Source: G020354785 sp964521285
GTDB lineage: Bacteria; Bacteroidota; Bacteroidia; Bacteroidales; UBA10428
NCBI GenBank assembly: GCA_964521285.1
Contig: CAZFQS010000004.1
Coordinates: 62,001 to 126,000, forward strand
DNA length: 64,000 nucleotides
Reading direction: 5' to 3'
In this document: positions 26,722 to 37,500 of the stretch, one piece after another
Numbering within the stretch: the stretch's first letter is position 1
Layout: each line of letters begins with the position of its first letter
The notes under the pieces: generated by a model
Database searches by the model: none
What the model saw: the letters and a program-made list of their open reading frames with translations, nothing else
Told to the model about the DNA's origin: nothing
Position numbers and translations under genes: made by a program

Positions 26722-28890
26722 ATGAAGTATAAAATACTCTGTCTGTTAATACCTGGCATTTTATTACTGTCATTTGCCAATCATTTGCCTGCACAATACC
26801 AGTATTCGTTTCAGGATCCTGAACTGCCTGTTGAAGAGAGGATTAATAATATAATTTCACTGCTGACATTAGACGAAAAAGTAGAGTGCCTGGGCAGAAG
26901 TCCGGGTGTCCCTCGCCTGGGAATTAAATGTACCGGTCATGTTGAAGGTTATCACGGACTGGCAATGGGTGGACCAAGTAACTGGGGACAGAGAAATCCG
27001 GCACCTACAACAATTTTCCCGCAGGCAATCGGACTTGCAGAATCGTGGGACACTGAATTAATAAGACAGGTTGCTTCTATTGAAGCATATGAAACCAGAT
27101 ATATGTTTCAGAATAAAAAATATAAAAGAGGAGGGCTTGTTGTAAGATCTCCCAACGCCGATTTAGGAAGGGATCCCCGCTGGGGACGGACTGAAGAATG
27201 TTATGGTGAAGACCCCTGGTTGAGCGGAAAAATGGTTGTTGCATTTGTTAAAGGACTGCAGGGCGATCATCCAAAATACTGGCTGACAGCATCGCTATTG
27301 AAGCATTTTCTTGCAAACAGCAATGAGGATGGCCGTGACAGTACGTCATCGGATTTCGATTCAAGGCTCTTTTATGAATATTACTCAGTGCCTTTCAGGA
27401 TGGGAATTGTTGAGGGAGGTTCCAGAGCTTATATGGCCGCATATAATGCCTATAACGGAATACCCTGCACTGTGCATCCCGTATTAAAAGAGGTAACAGT
27501 AGACGAATGGGGTCAGAACGGGATAATATGTACCGATGGAGGGGGTTACAGCCTGCTGGTAGGAGGCCACAAATACTTCGGCGATAGAAATAAAGCTGCT
27601 GTGGCATGCCTGAGGGCAGGAATCAGCCAGTTTCTGGACTGGTATCATGATGGCGTTTATGGTGCTATAGCAAATAAATATATGACAGATGAAGCAATAG
27701 ACAGTGTCATAAGAGGAAATTTCAGGGTAATGATAAAGCTGGGATTACTGGATCCGCCCGAAATGGTACCTTACAGCACCGTCGGCATAACTGACACACT
27801 GGAACCATGGCTTAGAGAAGAGAATAAGACTATTGTAAGGGAAATAACAAGGAAAACAATAGTACTGCTGAAGAATTCAAACAACATGCTGCCCCTTGAT
27901 AAAAAGACTATAAAATCCATTGCAGTTATCGGTCCGAGAGCAAATGAGGTCCTTGCTGACTGGTATAGCGGAAATCCTCCATATACTGTAACTGCACTTG
28001 AAGGAATAATTAATAAAGCGGGTGATGAGGTTATTGTTAGCTATGCAGCTGATAATACCGGGGATTCCGCTGTTAACATTGCAAAATCTTCTGATGTTGC
28101 TATAGTATGTGTGGGTAATCATACCACCTGTGACGCGGAGTGGGAAAATTGTCCCACACCAAGCGAAGGCAAGGAAGCAGTGGACAGGAAATCAATAATT
28201 CTTGAACAGGAAGAATTAATAAAGCAGGTATATAAAGCAAATCCAAATACTATTGTAGTGCTTATAAGCAGTTTTCCGTATGCCATAAACTGGACACAGG
28301 AAAACATACCTGCTATTGTGCATATGACACACAGCAGCCAGGAACTGGGTAATGCCCTTGCCGATGTGTTGTTCGGAGACTATAATCCGGCAGGCAGGCT
28401 GGTACAGACATGGCCAAAATCAATAGAACAGCTGCCTGACATGATGGATTATAATATAAGAAATGGCCGCACATATATGTATTTTAAAGGTAAACCCCTT
28501 TATCCCTTTGGATATGGATTGAGTTATACAGACTTTGAATATTTAAACTTTAAGGTTAGTTCAGAAAAAATGAATAAAAAAGATGAAATTACAGTAAGCA
28601 TTGATATAAATAACACAGGCGATATTAAGGGTGATGAGGTAGTACAGCTCTATGTCAGTTATTTGAATTCTAAAGTCGACAGGCCACTCAGGGAATTAAG
28701 AGGATTTAAACGCGTTACTGTAATGCCTGGCGAAACCATAACGGTTGATATTCCTCTTAAGGCTGAAACACTCGCATACTGGAATAATGATAAGCATGTT
28801 TTTGAAGTCGAGCCAGGAAAAATAAATATAATGTTAGGATCATCATCTGATGATATTAAAGCCCAAAAGACAATAGGAATAGTAAAATAA
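26722..28890 (+). CDS. GH3 family beta-glycosidase
   Basis: The 722-residue protein has a signal peptide ending LPAQYQ. The (beta/alpha)8 domain contains CTGHVEGYHGLAMGG, RSPNADLGRDPRWGRTEEC and LLKHFLANSNEDGR, with the nucleophile Asp272 in ICTDGGGY. The alpha/beta domain (about 380-590) has VAIVCVGNHTTCDAEWENC and SEGKEAVDR, where the acid/base Glu is expected. A fibronectin-III-like domain closes the protein. It is clearly paralogous to the GH3 at 15218 but belongs to a different branch, since WWNECLHG is replaced by VEGYHGLAMGG. It likely cleaves beta-linked oligosaccharides in the periplasm. Substrate unknown. Confidence 0.9.
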   Translation: MKYKILCLLIPGILLLSFANHLPAQYQYSFQDPELPVEERINNIISLLTLDEKVECLGRSPGVPRLGIKCTGHVEGYHGLAMGGPSNWGQRNPAPTTIFPQAIGLAESWDTELIRQVASIEAYETRYMFQNKKYKRGGLVVRSPNADLGRDPRWGRTEECYGEDPWLSGKMVVAFVKGLQGDHPKYWLTASLLKHFLANSNEDGRDSTSSDFDSRLFYEYYSVPFRMGIVEGGSRAYMAAYNAYNGIPCTVHPVLKEVTVDEWGQNGIICTDGGGYSLLVGGHKYFGDRNKAAVACLRAGISQFLDWYHDGVYGAIANKYMTDEAIDSVIRGNFRVMIKLGLLDPPEMVPYSTVGITDTLEPWLREENKTIVREITRKTIVLLKNSNNMLPLDKKTIKSIAVIGPRANEVLADWYSGNPPYTVTALEGIINKAGDEVIVSYAADNTGDSAVNIAKSSDVAIVCVGNHTTCDAEWENCPTPSEGKEAVDRKSIILEQEELIKQVYKANPNTIVVLISSFPYAINWTQENIPAIVHMTHSSQELGNALADVLFGDYNPAGRLVQTWPKSIEQLPDMMDYNIRNGRTYMYFKGKPLYPFGYGLSYTDFEYLNFKVSSEKMNKKDEITVSIDINNTGDIKGDEVVQLYVSYLNSKVDRPLRELRGFKRVTVMPGETITVDIPLKAETLAYWNNDKHVFEVEPGKINIMLGSSSDDIKAQKTIGIVK

Positions 28891-29000
28891 ATAAATAATA
28901 ACAATTGAAGATTTTATTAACAGTCCTGCCATGGCCTGTTTTATATTATTGAGTTTCACATCAACTAAAAGGATTAACACTAACGAAGTAGGACTTTATC

Positions 29001-30893
29001 ATGAAAAGGTTTAAATCATTTCTTAATAACACTTATTTTAAGATCATCTTCATTTTGCTGGGTGCTGCTTCACTCATCTGGTTCCTTATCCGCGTCATAC
29101 CAAAGCCCAGTCGAGCCAACTACCCATGTATGAAAGCTGCTGCACCGCTTGCATCTTCTTTTATGATCTATCTTATAGGTATAACAACATCTGCTTATTT
29201 ATTTAAAAGAGCAAAAGAACGATTTCTTAAATCAAAATACATAGTTGCTTCAGTATTAATACTACTTGCATTGTTAACCGGATTAATGGTTGCATTACAA
29301 AACAGCAGGCCGTCCTATGCTGTTACTGTATCTGCCCTGGAAGATCCTAACAGTCCCATGGGTGAAGGTAAAGGCATATTTCCTGGACGCGTTGTATGGG
29401 TTCATGATCCTGATGCCACCAATGAAAACTATTCAAATGAATACGATGATTGCTGGTGGATGGACAAAAACAATAACCAGGGAGTTATTGATGAAATGCT
29501 TTCTCAGGGTTTGCAGGGAATAGCAGGTGAAAACACGGACAGCCTTGCATGGGATGCAATATTCCGTCATTTTAATAAAACCCACGGATATCCGGATGCG
29601 GGTTATAATAAAAGTGAAAAGATAGTAATCAAAATAAATCTGAATAATAACGCAGGAAATACAATTGTTGATGTATCACCTCACCTTGCATATTCACTGC
29701 TTAAGCAGTTGATTGATGTTGTGGGAGTACCCCAGGAAAACATTGGCATTGGTGATCCGGGGCGTACTATTCATGATATTTACTGGGATAAATGCCATAG
29801 TAAATTTCCTGATGTTAAATACTGGGGATATTATGACGGAAGAACAGAAATAGTAAAAACCACAAACCCTGTATTATTTTACAGTGATGGCACGGAGCAA
29901 AGCAGTTTACCTTTATGCTTTATGGAAGCAAAATATGTAATAAATGTTCCGGTGTTTAAAGGTCACCACAGAGCAGGAGTATCGCTGACAGCAAAGAATC
30001 ATTTCGGCACACTGCTCAGGGACGGTTCTGCATTTCACTTACACTGGAGCCTGCCCTGTGGCACCAACGACTGGTCATTTGACAATATTGAATATGGTAT
30101 GTACAGGATTTTTGTTGATATAATGGGATATGAGAACCTGGGAGGTAAAACATTACTTTATATAGTTGACGGTATATGGGGATCAAGTAATTACAGTTCA
30201 CCGCCAATTAAGTTCCGTGATGCGCCATTTAATAATGATTATCCATCTTCACTATTTATTTCGCAGGATCCGGTAGCAGTTGAATCTGTATGTTTTGACT
30301 TTTTATATGAACAGTTCGATCCTATACATTATGGTTACGGTGAATTTGGCGATATGGCCTTCCCGCATATTCCTGCTGCAGATGATTATCTGCATCAGGC
30401 AGCTGATCCTGAAAACTGGCCTGCAGGCGTGGTATATGATCCCGAAAAGGATGACAGTCCCCTTACAAGCCTTGGAGTGCACGAACACTGGAATAATCAT
30501 ATAGATAAGCAATATTCAAGGAACCTGGGTGAAAATAAAGGTATTGAGTTATATATTCCCGGGCAAACCACAGCTGTTGATAAACTATTAATTAATGAAA
30601 GGAGGAATCCCTCACTGTATTCCAATTATCCAAATCCATTTAAGAATAGTACAAAAATCCGTTATTATATTCCCGGGCCATCAACGGTTAATTTAAGAAT
30701 ATATAATCTTCAGGGACAGTTAATTAAGACACTGGTAAACAGTAATAAACCTGAAGGCACATATGAGGTTGTCTGGGATAAGGACGGGGATCATGGTTCA
30801 GCTGTATTGCCGGGTACTTATGTCTATAAGCTAAATGTTAGAGATAACCACAACAGCTATGTGTTATCAAAAAAAATGGTGCTGGTGAAATAA
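29001..30893 (+). CDS. DUF362 protein with N-terminal membrane helices and T9SS-type C-terminal domain
   Basis: Residues about 12-31, 48-66 and 79-101 are hydrophobic helices, with the segment RVIPKPSRANYPCMKAAAPL between the first two. The DUF362 domain covers about 150-500 (KIVIKINLNNNAGNTIVDVS, NIGIGDPGRTIHDIYWDKC, VPVFKGHHRAGVSLTAKNHF). The last ~90 residues (SNYPNPFKNSTKIRYYIPG, then YNLQGQLIKTLV and GTYVYKLNV) look like a FlgD-like/T9SS type A sorting domain. DUF362 proteins have no established reaction. Three membrane helices plus a T9SS tail is an odd topology. The gene follows the second GH3 by 110 bases. Confidence 0.8.
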   Translation: MKRFKSFLNNTYFKIIFILLGAASLIWFLIRVIPKPSRANYPCMKAAAPLASSFMIYLIGITTSAYLFKRAKERFLKSKYIVASVLILLALLTGLMVALQNSRPSYAVTVSALEDPNSPMGEGKGIFPGRVVWVHDPDATNENYSNEYDDCWWMDKNNNQGVIDEMLSQGLQGIAGENTDSLAWDAIFRHFNKTHGYPDAGYNKSEKIVIKINLNNNAGNTIVDVSPHLAYSLLKQLIDVVGVPQENIGIGDPGRTIHDIYWDKCHSKFPDVKYWGYYDGRTEIVKTTNPVLFYSDGTEQSSLPLCFMEAKYVINVPVFKGHHRAGVSLTAKNHFGTLLRDGSAFHLHWSLPCGTNDWSFDNIEYGMYRIFVDIMGYENLGGKTLLYIVDGIWGSSNYSSPPIKFRDAPFNNDYPSSLFISQDPVAVESVCFDFLYEQFDPIHYGYGEFGDMAFPHIPAADDYLHQAADPENWPAGVVYDPEKDDSPLTSLGVHEHWNNHIDKQYSRNLGENKGIELYIPGQTTAVDKLLINERRNPSLYSNYPNPFKNSTKIRYYIPGPSTVNLRIYNLQGQLIKTLVNSNKPEGTYEVVWDKDGDHGSAVLPGTYVYKLNVRDNHNSYVLSKKMVLVK

Positions 30894-31108
30894 TTTTAAA
30901 ATCCGGTTGTATATGAGAGAAAAAAAATTTTATAATCTGATAATGCAAAAATTAACTTTTATTTTCCTGCCTGCGATCTTCATATTTATATCATATCAAT
31001 GTGTAAAGCTCTGCCAATACAGATGAAACATGCCTTCAAAAAAAACATATCAATTCCTTTATTTTAAATACTATAATTTTATTATATTCGATTACTACAT
31101 TTATATAT

Positions 31109-31783
31109 ATGGTTGAAACTATAGATGAATATGATATAAGCCGGCTGGCAGAAGGAATAGATATAGAAATTCGAAGTCTGCCGGTTAAGAATGTCCCCAA
31201 TATAAGGGCTGTACGCCGTAAATATTCGAATATGCTTAAAAAGTCTAAACCTGAAACTGTTTTGGACCTGGCAAGGAAAATCTTTAAAACATATGGTTAC
31301 AGATGGGTTGCATATGAGTTAATCAGAAACCACGAGGAAGCTATCAGGAAGATTGGAGAGGCTGAGCTGAAAGAGTTCGGTGCCGGATTAGGCCACTGGG
31401 GTGAAGTTGACGCTTTTTCAGGGTTTTTGGCAGGACCAGCCTGGCAGTTGGGACAAATAGATGACAACTTAGTCCATAAATGGGCACGTTCAGAAGACAG
31501 ATGGTGGCGAAGGGTAGCCTTGGTATGCACTGTTGTACTTAACAAGCCCTCATTTGGCGGTAAAGGTGATGTTGGAAGGACGCTTGCTGTTTGTAAAATC
31601 CTGGCAGACGATAAAGATGATACGGTAGTAAAGGCAATGTCATGGGCACTACGTGAGCTAAGCCGGCATGATGCTGATGCAGTGTTGAATTTCCTTGAAA
31701 AATACAATGATGTGCTTGCTTCACGGGTTAAGCGGGAGGTGATGAGCAAAATAACAACAGGATTAAAAAATCCAAAACGGTAG
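31109..31783 (+). CDS. DNA alkylation repair protein, AlkD-like HEAT-repeat fold
   Basis: The 224-residue, wholly helical protein has no signal. The segments YGYRWVAYELIRNHEEAI, GHWGEVDAFSGFLAGPAWQL and WARSEDRWWRRVALVCTVVL follow the ALK-repeat pattern, with the Trp/Asp cluster typical of AlkD. AlkD enzymes excise positively charged alkylated bases such as 3-methyladenine. The basic C-terminus (LKNPKR) fits DNA contact. The stop is four bases before the ZIP transporter ATG, so the two genes almost certainly share a transcript. Its place between two sugar loci has no obvious functional meaning. Confidence 0.85.
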   Translation: MVETIDEYDISRLAEGIDIEIRSLPVKNVPNIRAVRRKYSNMLKKSKPETVLDLARKIFKTYGYRWVAYELIRNHEEAIRKIGEAELKEFGAGLGHWGEVDAFSGFLAGPAWQLGQIDDNLVHKWARSEDRWWRRVALVCTVVLNKPSFGGKGDVGRTLAVCKILADDKDDTVVKAMSWALRELSRHDADAVLNFLEKYNDVLASRVKREVMSKITTGLKNPKR

Positions 31784-31787
31784 AAAA

Positions 31788-32597
31788 ATGGAAACATTTA
31801 AGAATCTGAATCCAATTTATCAGGCTTTGATAGCCACAGGTTTTACCTGGTCTCTGACAGCCTTAGGGGCCGGGGTGGTATTCTTTTTCAGGGAGATTAA
31901 CAGGAAAATGCTGAACGGAATGCTGGGTTTTGCAGCTGGAGTAATGATTGCTGCCAGCTACTGGTCTCTGCTTTCCCCTGCAATAGAAATGGCAAACGGC
32001 CTGGGTATTATTCCTTGGATACCTGCTACTGTGGGCTTTCTGCTGGGAGGTTTTTTTATATGGCTGATTGACAGGATCCTGCCTCACCTGCATCTTGGTT
32101 TTCCATCAGACAAAGTAGAAGGTATTCATACAAGCTGGCAACGAAGTGTTTTGCTAGTTCTGGCAATTACATTACATAATATTCCTGAGGGTCTGGCTGT
32201 AGGGGTTGCATTTGGCGCATTGGCAGCAGATCTACCATCTGCTAACCTGGCCGGTGCCATTGCACTGGCCCTGGGTATTGGAATACAAAACATCCCGGAG
32301 GGAGCAGCTGTATCAGTACCCTTAAGACGTGAAGGTATCAGCGTTTTAAAGAGTTTCTGGTACGGACAATTATCAGGAATAGTTGAACCGGTCGCCGGAG
32401 TTATTGGAGCAGCAGCTGTCATACTTATTCAGCCAATCTTACCCTATGCATTGGCTTTTGCTGCAGGAGCTATGATTTTTGTGGTTGTTGAGGAACTGAT
32501 ACCTGAATCTCAAATTGACAAAAATACTGACATAGCAACAATTGGTGCAATGCTGGGATTCGCTGTAATGATGACCCTGGATGTAGCCATGGGGTGA
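31788..32597 (+). CDS. ZIP family divalent metal transporter, ZupT-like
   Basis: The 269-residue protein has about eight helices. LVLAITLHNIPEGLAVGVAF and GIGIQNIPEGAAVSVPLRRE are the two HNIPEG/QNIPEG motifs of transmembrane helices 4 and 5 that bind metal in ZIP proteins; a His replaced by Gln in the second is normal for this branch. FVVVEELIPESQ is also typical. It brings zinc, iron or other divalent cations into the cytoplasm. It is co-transcribed with the AlkD-like gene. Confidence 0.92.
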   Translation: METFKNLNPIYQALIATGFTWSLTALGAGVVFFFREINRKMLNGMLGFAAGVMIAASYWSLLSPAIEMANGLGIIPWIPATVGFLLGGFFIWLIDRILPHLHLGFPSDKVEGIHTSWQRSVLLVLAITLHNIPEGLAVGVAFGALAADLPSANLAGAIALALGIGIQNIPEGAAVSVPLRREGISVLKSFWYGQLSGIVEPVAGVIGAAAVILIQPILPYALAFAAGAMIFVVVEELIPESQIDKNTDIATIGAMLGFAVMMTLDVAMG

Positions 32598-32616
32598 TTT
32601 ACCTACCGGACCTACA

Positions 32617-32669
32617 GGCAGGGAGCACCTGACTGCGGATCAGAAGTTTGGGGGACAAGTCCCTTTGCC
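32617..32669 (+). other. GC-richer intergenic stretch resembling a degenerate tRNA 3' half
   Basis: The 140-base gap before the second sigma gene contains an anticodon-arm-like hairpin CTGA-CTGCGGA-TCAG (32629-32643). A T-arm-like GGGG-GACAAGT-CCC follows at 32651-32663. No matching D arm or acceptor 5' strand is present and the T-loop lacks TTC, so it is not a working tRNA. A weak CCTT/AAGG hairpin and a T-run at 32668-32692 could end the zupT transcript. Confidence 0.2.
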
Positions 32670-32737
32670 TTCGGATAAGGTTAACTTTTTTTCATGACAT
32701 TCACTTTTTAGACAGCTTCAGAATAATATGGATCAGT

Positions 32738-33331
32738 ATGGATAAAAATGAGAATAATATTGTAAGACGAATAAAGCAGGGAGACAAAGAGGTGTTTCGG
32801 AATCTTTTTGAAATTTATTACCAAAGGCTGTTTTTATACGCAAAAAGTTATGTCGAGGATGCTGATACTGCAAAAGATATTGTACAGGATTTATTCATTA
32901 ATTTATGGGAGAAGAGGAAAAATTTAGTTATAATTTCCTCTCTTTCCTCATATTTTTTCCGCGCCATTCATAACAGAAGTATTCAATTTCTGAGGCATAA
33001 AAAGGTTATTTCAAAATATAAAGAAAAGCACTTGCTAAAACTTAAAGAAGCAGAAATACTATATAACACATCTGTTGATTTTACATTATCTGATGTTCAA
33101 TTTAATGAGATCCAGGATATTCTGAATAAGACTTATAATTCGTTACCTGCAAAAACCAGGGAAGTTTTCAGGCTAAGCCGGGAAGAAGCAAAGAGCAATC
33201 CGACTATCGCAAATACTTTAAATATAAATATAAAAACTGTCGAATATTATATCACTAAAGCATTAAAAGTTTTTCATAGTGCTCTGAAAGACTATTTTGT
33301 ACTCTTTATTTTATTCTGGTTTGCATTTTAG
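32738..33331 (+). CDS. ECF-type RNA polymerase sigma factor of locus 2
   Basis: The frame is open from 32648, but the ATG at 32738 (MDKNENNIVRRIKQGDKEVF) gives the standard N-terminus and a 197-residue product. Region 2 contains FEIYYQRLFLYAKSYVEDAD and DIVQDLFINLWEKRKNL. Region 4 contains YNSLPAKTREVFRLSREE and TIANTLNINIKTVEYYITKA. It ends in a hydrophobic tail (YFVLFILFWFAF), like its locus 1 counterpart. It pairs with the FecR gene 55 bases downstream. Confidence 0.92.
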   Translation: MDKNENNIVRRIKQGDKEVFRNLFEIYYQRLFLYAKSYVEDADTAKDIVQDLFINLWEKRKNLVIISSLSSYFFRAIHNRSIQFLRHKKVISKYKEKHLLKLKEAEILYNTSVDFTLSDVQFNEIQDILNKTYNSLPAKTREVFRLSREEAKSNPTIANTLNINIKTVEYYITKALKVFHSALKDYFVLFILFWFAF

Positions 33332-33386
33332 GGTTTCACCAGTATAAAGCGTCTTATTACAGTAACTATTAAAGAACAGATGACTG

Positions 33387-34535
33387 ATGAAGATTAACGA
33401 CACTTACAAAAAAATAATAATCAAATATTTTGAGGGTAAAGCAACACAGGAGGAATCCGGATTATTATCTGATTGGCTTGACCAGAATAAAAGTAACAGA
33501 CAAATTTTTGCTGCACTGAAAAAAGCACATATCGAAATTGAAGCAAATGCTATCCATGACTCCTCAGTTTCAAATATGGCATATAAGAGGTTCCTCGATC
33601 ATATTAATAAAAATGAGAAGTTAAAAGCTTCGGACAGAAAAAAGAAAAATACTTCTTTAAGATATAATATTCTGCGCTATGCGGCGGTATTTATAGTAAT
33701 ATTTTCAGTTGGATTTAGCAGTTATTTTCTGGGATATAATTCATCACCCGATGCAGATAATAATTTTTGCGAAATAGATGTTCCCTATGGAAGCAGATCA
33801 AAGGTTATCCTGCCCGACGGCAGTAAGATATGGCTTAATGCGGGGAGTAAAATAAAATATAACAGACATTTCGACAGAAGTTCACGTGAAGTTTATTTAG
33901 AAGGCGAAGCATATTTTGATGTTGAAAAGACAAAGCATCCCTTTATTGTATATACCTCTCATATTAATATCCATGTGTTGGGAACTACTTTCAATGTGAA
34001 AGCATACCAGGAGGAAGATAATATTGAGGCAACTTTAGTTGAAGGAAATATTCGCATTGAAAGTAAAAAATCAGATAAACCTGTTTTTTTAAAACCCAGG
34101 GAAAAACTAACTTTTCATAAACCTGATGCTAAGACTGAGGTAAGTTATTACAAAAAAGAAAATGAATCAGATCAAACCAGGCATAAGGTTTCAACTGATG
34201 TGAAAGTGACTTTAGCCCCTGTTCAGGATATGCATATTAAAATAAATGTCAATACTGATGAATATACCTCATGGAAAGACGGAAACTTAATTTTTAATAA
34301 AGAGCCTCTAGAAAGCCTTGCCAGGAAGCTGGAAAGAAAATATGATATTACTTTTAGTTTTGAAAATGAAGAATTAAAAAAATATTCTTACTCAGGTACT
34401 TTACGAGATTTCCCATTAGAGCAAGTTCTAAGGGCACTGGAGTTGACATCCCCGGTTAATTATTCGATTAATGAAAAAATCGTAAAACTTTACTTTAATA
34501 AGGATTTTAAACCACTTAAATTATTAAATAAGTAA
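33387..34535 (+). CDS. FecR-type anti-sigma factor of locus 2
   Basis: The 382-residue protein has a cytoplasmic sigma-binding region (about 1-90), one helix at about 92-115 (YAAVFIVIFSVGFSSYFLGY), and a FecR domain (VPYGSRSKVILPDGSKIWLN, YLEGEAYFDVEKTKHPF, VLGTTFNVKAY). A DUF4974 C-terminal domain (LARKLERKYDITFSFENEEL, YSGTLRDFPLEQVLRALELT) is expected to meet the STN domain of the next gene product. The layout is the same as in locus 1, but the sequences are clearly different, so cross-talk is probably limited. Confidence 0.93.
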   Translation: MKINDTYKKIIIKYFEGKATQEESGLLSDWLDQNKSNRQIFAALKKAHIEIEANAIHDSSVSNMAYKRFLDHINKNEKLKASDRKKKNTSLRYNILRYAAVFIVIFSVGFSSYFLGYNSSPDADNNFCEIDVPYGSRSKVILPDGSKIWLNAGSKIKYNRHFDRSSREVYLEGEAYFDVEKTKHPFIVYTSHINIHVLGTTFNVKAYQEEDNIEATLVEGNIRIESKKSDKPVFLKPREKLTFHKPDAKTEVSYYKKENESDQTRHKVSTDVKVTLAPVQDMHIKINVNTDEYTSWKDGNLIFNKEPLESLARKLERKYDITFSFENEELKKYSYSGTLRDFPLEQVLRALELTSPVNYSINEKIVKLYFNKDFKPLKLLNK

Positions 34536-34594
34536 AAGAATAGTGAATTTCATTCATTAACAATAACCCATGTTGAATTAAAAAACATAAATTT

Positions 34595-37500
34595 ATGGAA
34601 AATAAACTAATCCTTAAGTATTTTTTTACTTTAAGAGGAAACAAATTAAAAAGACTATTATTAACTATGAAACTAACTGTTTTCTTAAGTCTTTTAGCTG
34701 TAATTAACTTAACAGCGAGTGTATACTCCCAAAACAAAAAGATAAGCATTCAGGTTGAAAATATTCAATTACGGGATTTATTCCGGGAGATTGAAAACAA
34801 CAGTGAATATGCTTTTTTCTTTAACGACCAGTATTCTCAACTGGAATCCATAGTTTCTTTAGAAACAAAAAACGAGAAGATAGAAAATATTCTTGAGAGA
34901 GTTTTAAAAAATACTCTTCTTGATTACAAAATTATGGATAATAACTTTGTGGTTATAATAGCGAAAGAATCCTTGCAGGAAATAAAAGTACAGGGACTGG
35001 TAACTGATGCTGAAGGGACTCCGTTACCCGGAGTTAATGTCATTGAAAAAGGGACTACTAATGGAGTGATTACTGATTCGGACGGAAATTATTCAATTAC
35101 TGTTGAATCAGGTGATGCAGTACTCGTATTTTCTTTTATCGGGTATTTATCCGAAGAGGTAACTGTAGGTACGCAGACTTCCATAAGTCTCTCACTTATC
35201 CCAAGTATTGAAGCGCTGGAAGAAGTTGTTGTGGTAGGCTACGGCGTTCAGAAAAAGAGTCTTGTTTCGGGATCAATTGCAAAAGTTGACAGGAATGAAC
35301 TTCAAAAAACGAGTGATCTTCGTATCGAACAGGCATTACAAGGCAGAACAGCCGGTGTAATGATAATGAATAATTCCGGCCAGCCAGGTGATAATCTTAC
35401 AATCCGGATAAGGGGAGTAGGAACACATCACGACCCTGATCCTTTATTTCTGGTCGACGGTCTGCCCATGGAAAAAGAAGGCCTGGATTATCTTAATCCT
35501 TCTGATGTAGAGTCAGTCGAAATTCTGAAAGATGCATCCTCGGCAGCAATATATGGAACAAGAGGGGCCAATGGTGTAATTCTTATAACTACAAAACAGG
35601 GGCAGAAAGGAGAAAAATTTAATGTTACCTATGATGGTTATTATGGCCAGCAGTCCCCCTGGAGAAAGCTGGATATGTTAAATGCCCAGGAATATATCGA
35701 ACTTTTCAATGAAGCTTTTGAAAATGATGGCAAATCAAAGCCTTTATTTTCACAGGCAGCGATTGATACAATGATTTGGGATACTGACTGGCAGGACGAA
35801 ATGTATTACTACAAAGCACCCAAGCAAAGCCATACAATTTCAATTAATGGAGGAGGCGAACATTCAACTTATTCTTCTTCCCTATCCTACTTTTCACAAG
35901 ACGGTATTATAGCCAAAGGAAAATCCAACTTTGAAAGAATAACTTTCCGCCTTAACTCAACCCAGGAAATTGGACGGTTAAAGTTTGGAAGTAATTTAAA
36001 TTTTGTAGATATACGAAAGAAAGGTATTGATGCTAACAACCAGTTTGGTGTTGGTATAAACCAGGCTATTAATATGCCTCCCATTGTCCCTGTGAGATTT
36101 GCTAACGGTAAATTTGCAACACCTAACGATTTTAACATTTCTTTACAGGAAATAACAAACCCGATTGCACTCTTATATTACATAAACAGAGCAGAAAGGA
36201 CAAATAAAGTCCTGGGTAATATTCATGCGGACCTGGAAATTGTAAAAGGACTTGTTTTACGGACTAACTTCGGTGCCGAATTTGCATACGTAAACCAGGA
36301 TGAATATGTACCTGCCTATTTCATAGATGCAACACACCGTAACGATGCACATAAAGACTCAAGTGATTATGTAACTAAAAGAGTTCATAAATATATCAGG
36401 TGGAACTGGGATAATACGCTAAACTATGAATTCTCCATACAAAATCATAATATATCGGCATTAATAGGTATGACCAGTTTTAAAGAATGGGATGAGCCCC
36501 TTTATGCACGAAACAACAACCTGATTTTTGACGATTTTGAACATGCATACCTTGATAATGCTTTAAATGCTGAAAATGTACATCCGCCTCAGAATTCTTA
36601 TCAGGAACATACATTAGCATCCTATTTTGGAAGGTTAAATTATAATTATGAAGAAAAGTATTTATTTGAAGCAGTGCTGCGTATCGATGGTTCTTCAAGG
36701 TTTGGATCAGCTCAGAGATATGCAAAGTTTCCGGCATTTTCAGGAGGCTGGGTTATATCACGTGAAAATTTCTTTCCTCAAAATGATATACTCAATTTCT
36801 TAAAACTTCGTGCAAGCTGGGGTCAGAATGGGAGTGAAAACATACCAAATTTTCGGTTTGTTGGACTTATGACTGACAATGTAAGGTACTACTTTGGTGA
36901 TGATAAAGTAATGTATAACGGGATACGGCCGGAATTTGTTTCCAACGCAGGATTAAAATGGGAAACATCAGAACAACTGGATATAGGAATGGACATGGCA
37001 TTTTTATCAAACAGGTTCACCTTTACTTTCGATTATTATAACAAGAAAACCAAAGACTGGTTAATTGAAGCCCCTGCCCCGCTTGTACTCGGGAATAATC
37101 CGCCTTATGTTAACGGGGGTAGTGTACGGAATAACGGAATAGAACTGGAGCTTGGCTATAAAAACAAACTGAGTAAAGATCTTTTTGTAAGTATATTGCT
37201 TACTGCATCTACAAACAAGAGCAAGGTACTGGACATACCGAATGAGGATAAAGAACTTATGGGAGGTACAGGAGTTCATGGCCAGGGAGACATAATAAGA
37301 ATGGAAGTCGGCAGTCCAATGGGTTATTTTTATGGCTACAAAACAGATGGTATTTTTCAGACACAGGAAGAAATAGATGCGTATATATTACGAGATACTT
37401 TAATTCAACCAGTTGCGAAGCCAGGTGACCTGAAATTCATTAATTTAGATACAAAACCTGGAATAGCCGGAGGTGACCGGACCAATATTGGAAATCCATA

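Noticed and set aside
30943..31026. 27-codon frame beginning MQKLTFIFLPAIFIFIS
   Set aside because: It looks like a bare signal sequence with no mature part; too short and without context to call a gene, though it could be a relic.
31297..31797. Reverse-strand 166-codon frame over the AlkD-like gene
   Set aside because: It is antisense to the AlkD-like frame, which has a coherent helical-repeat pattern and a four-base link to zupT; no recognisable protein is encoded in reverse.
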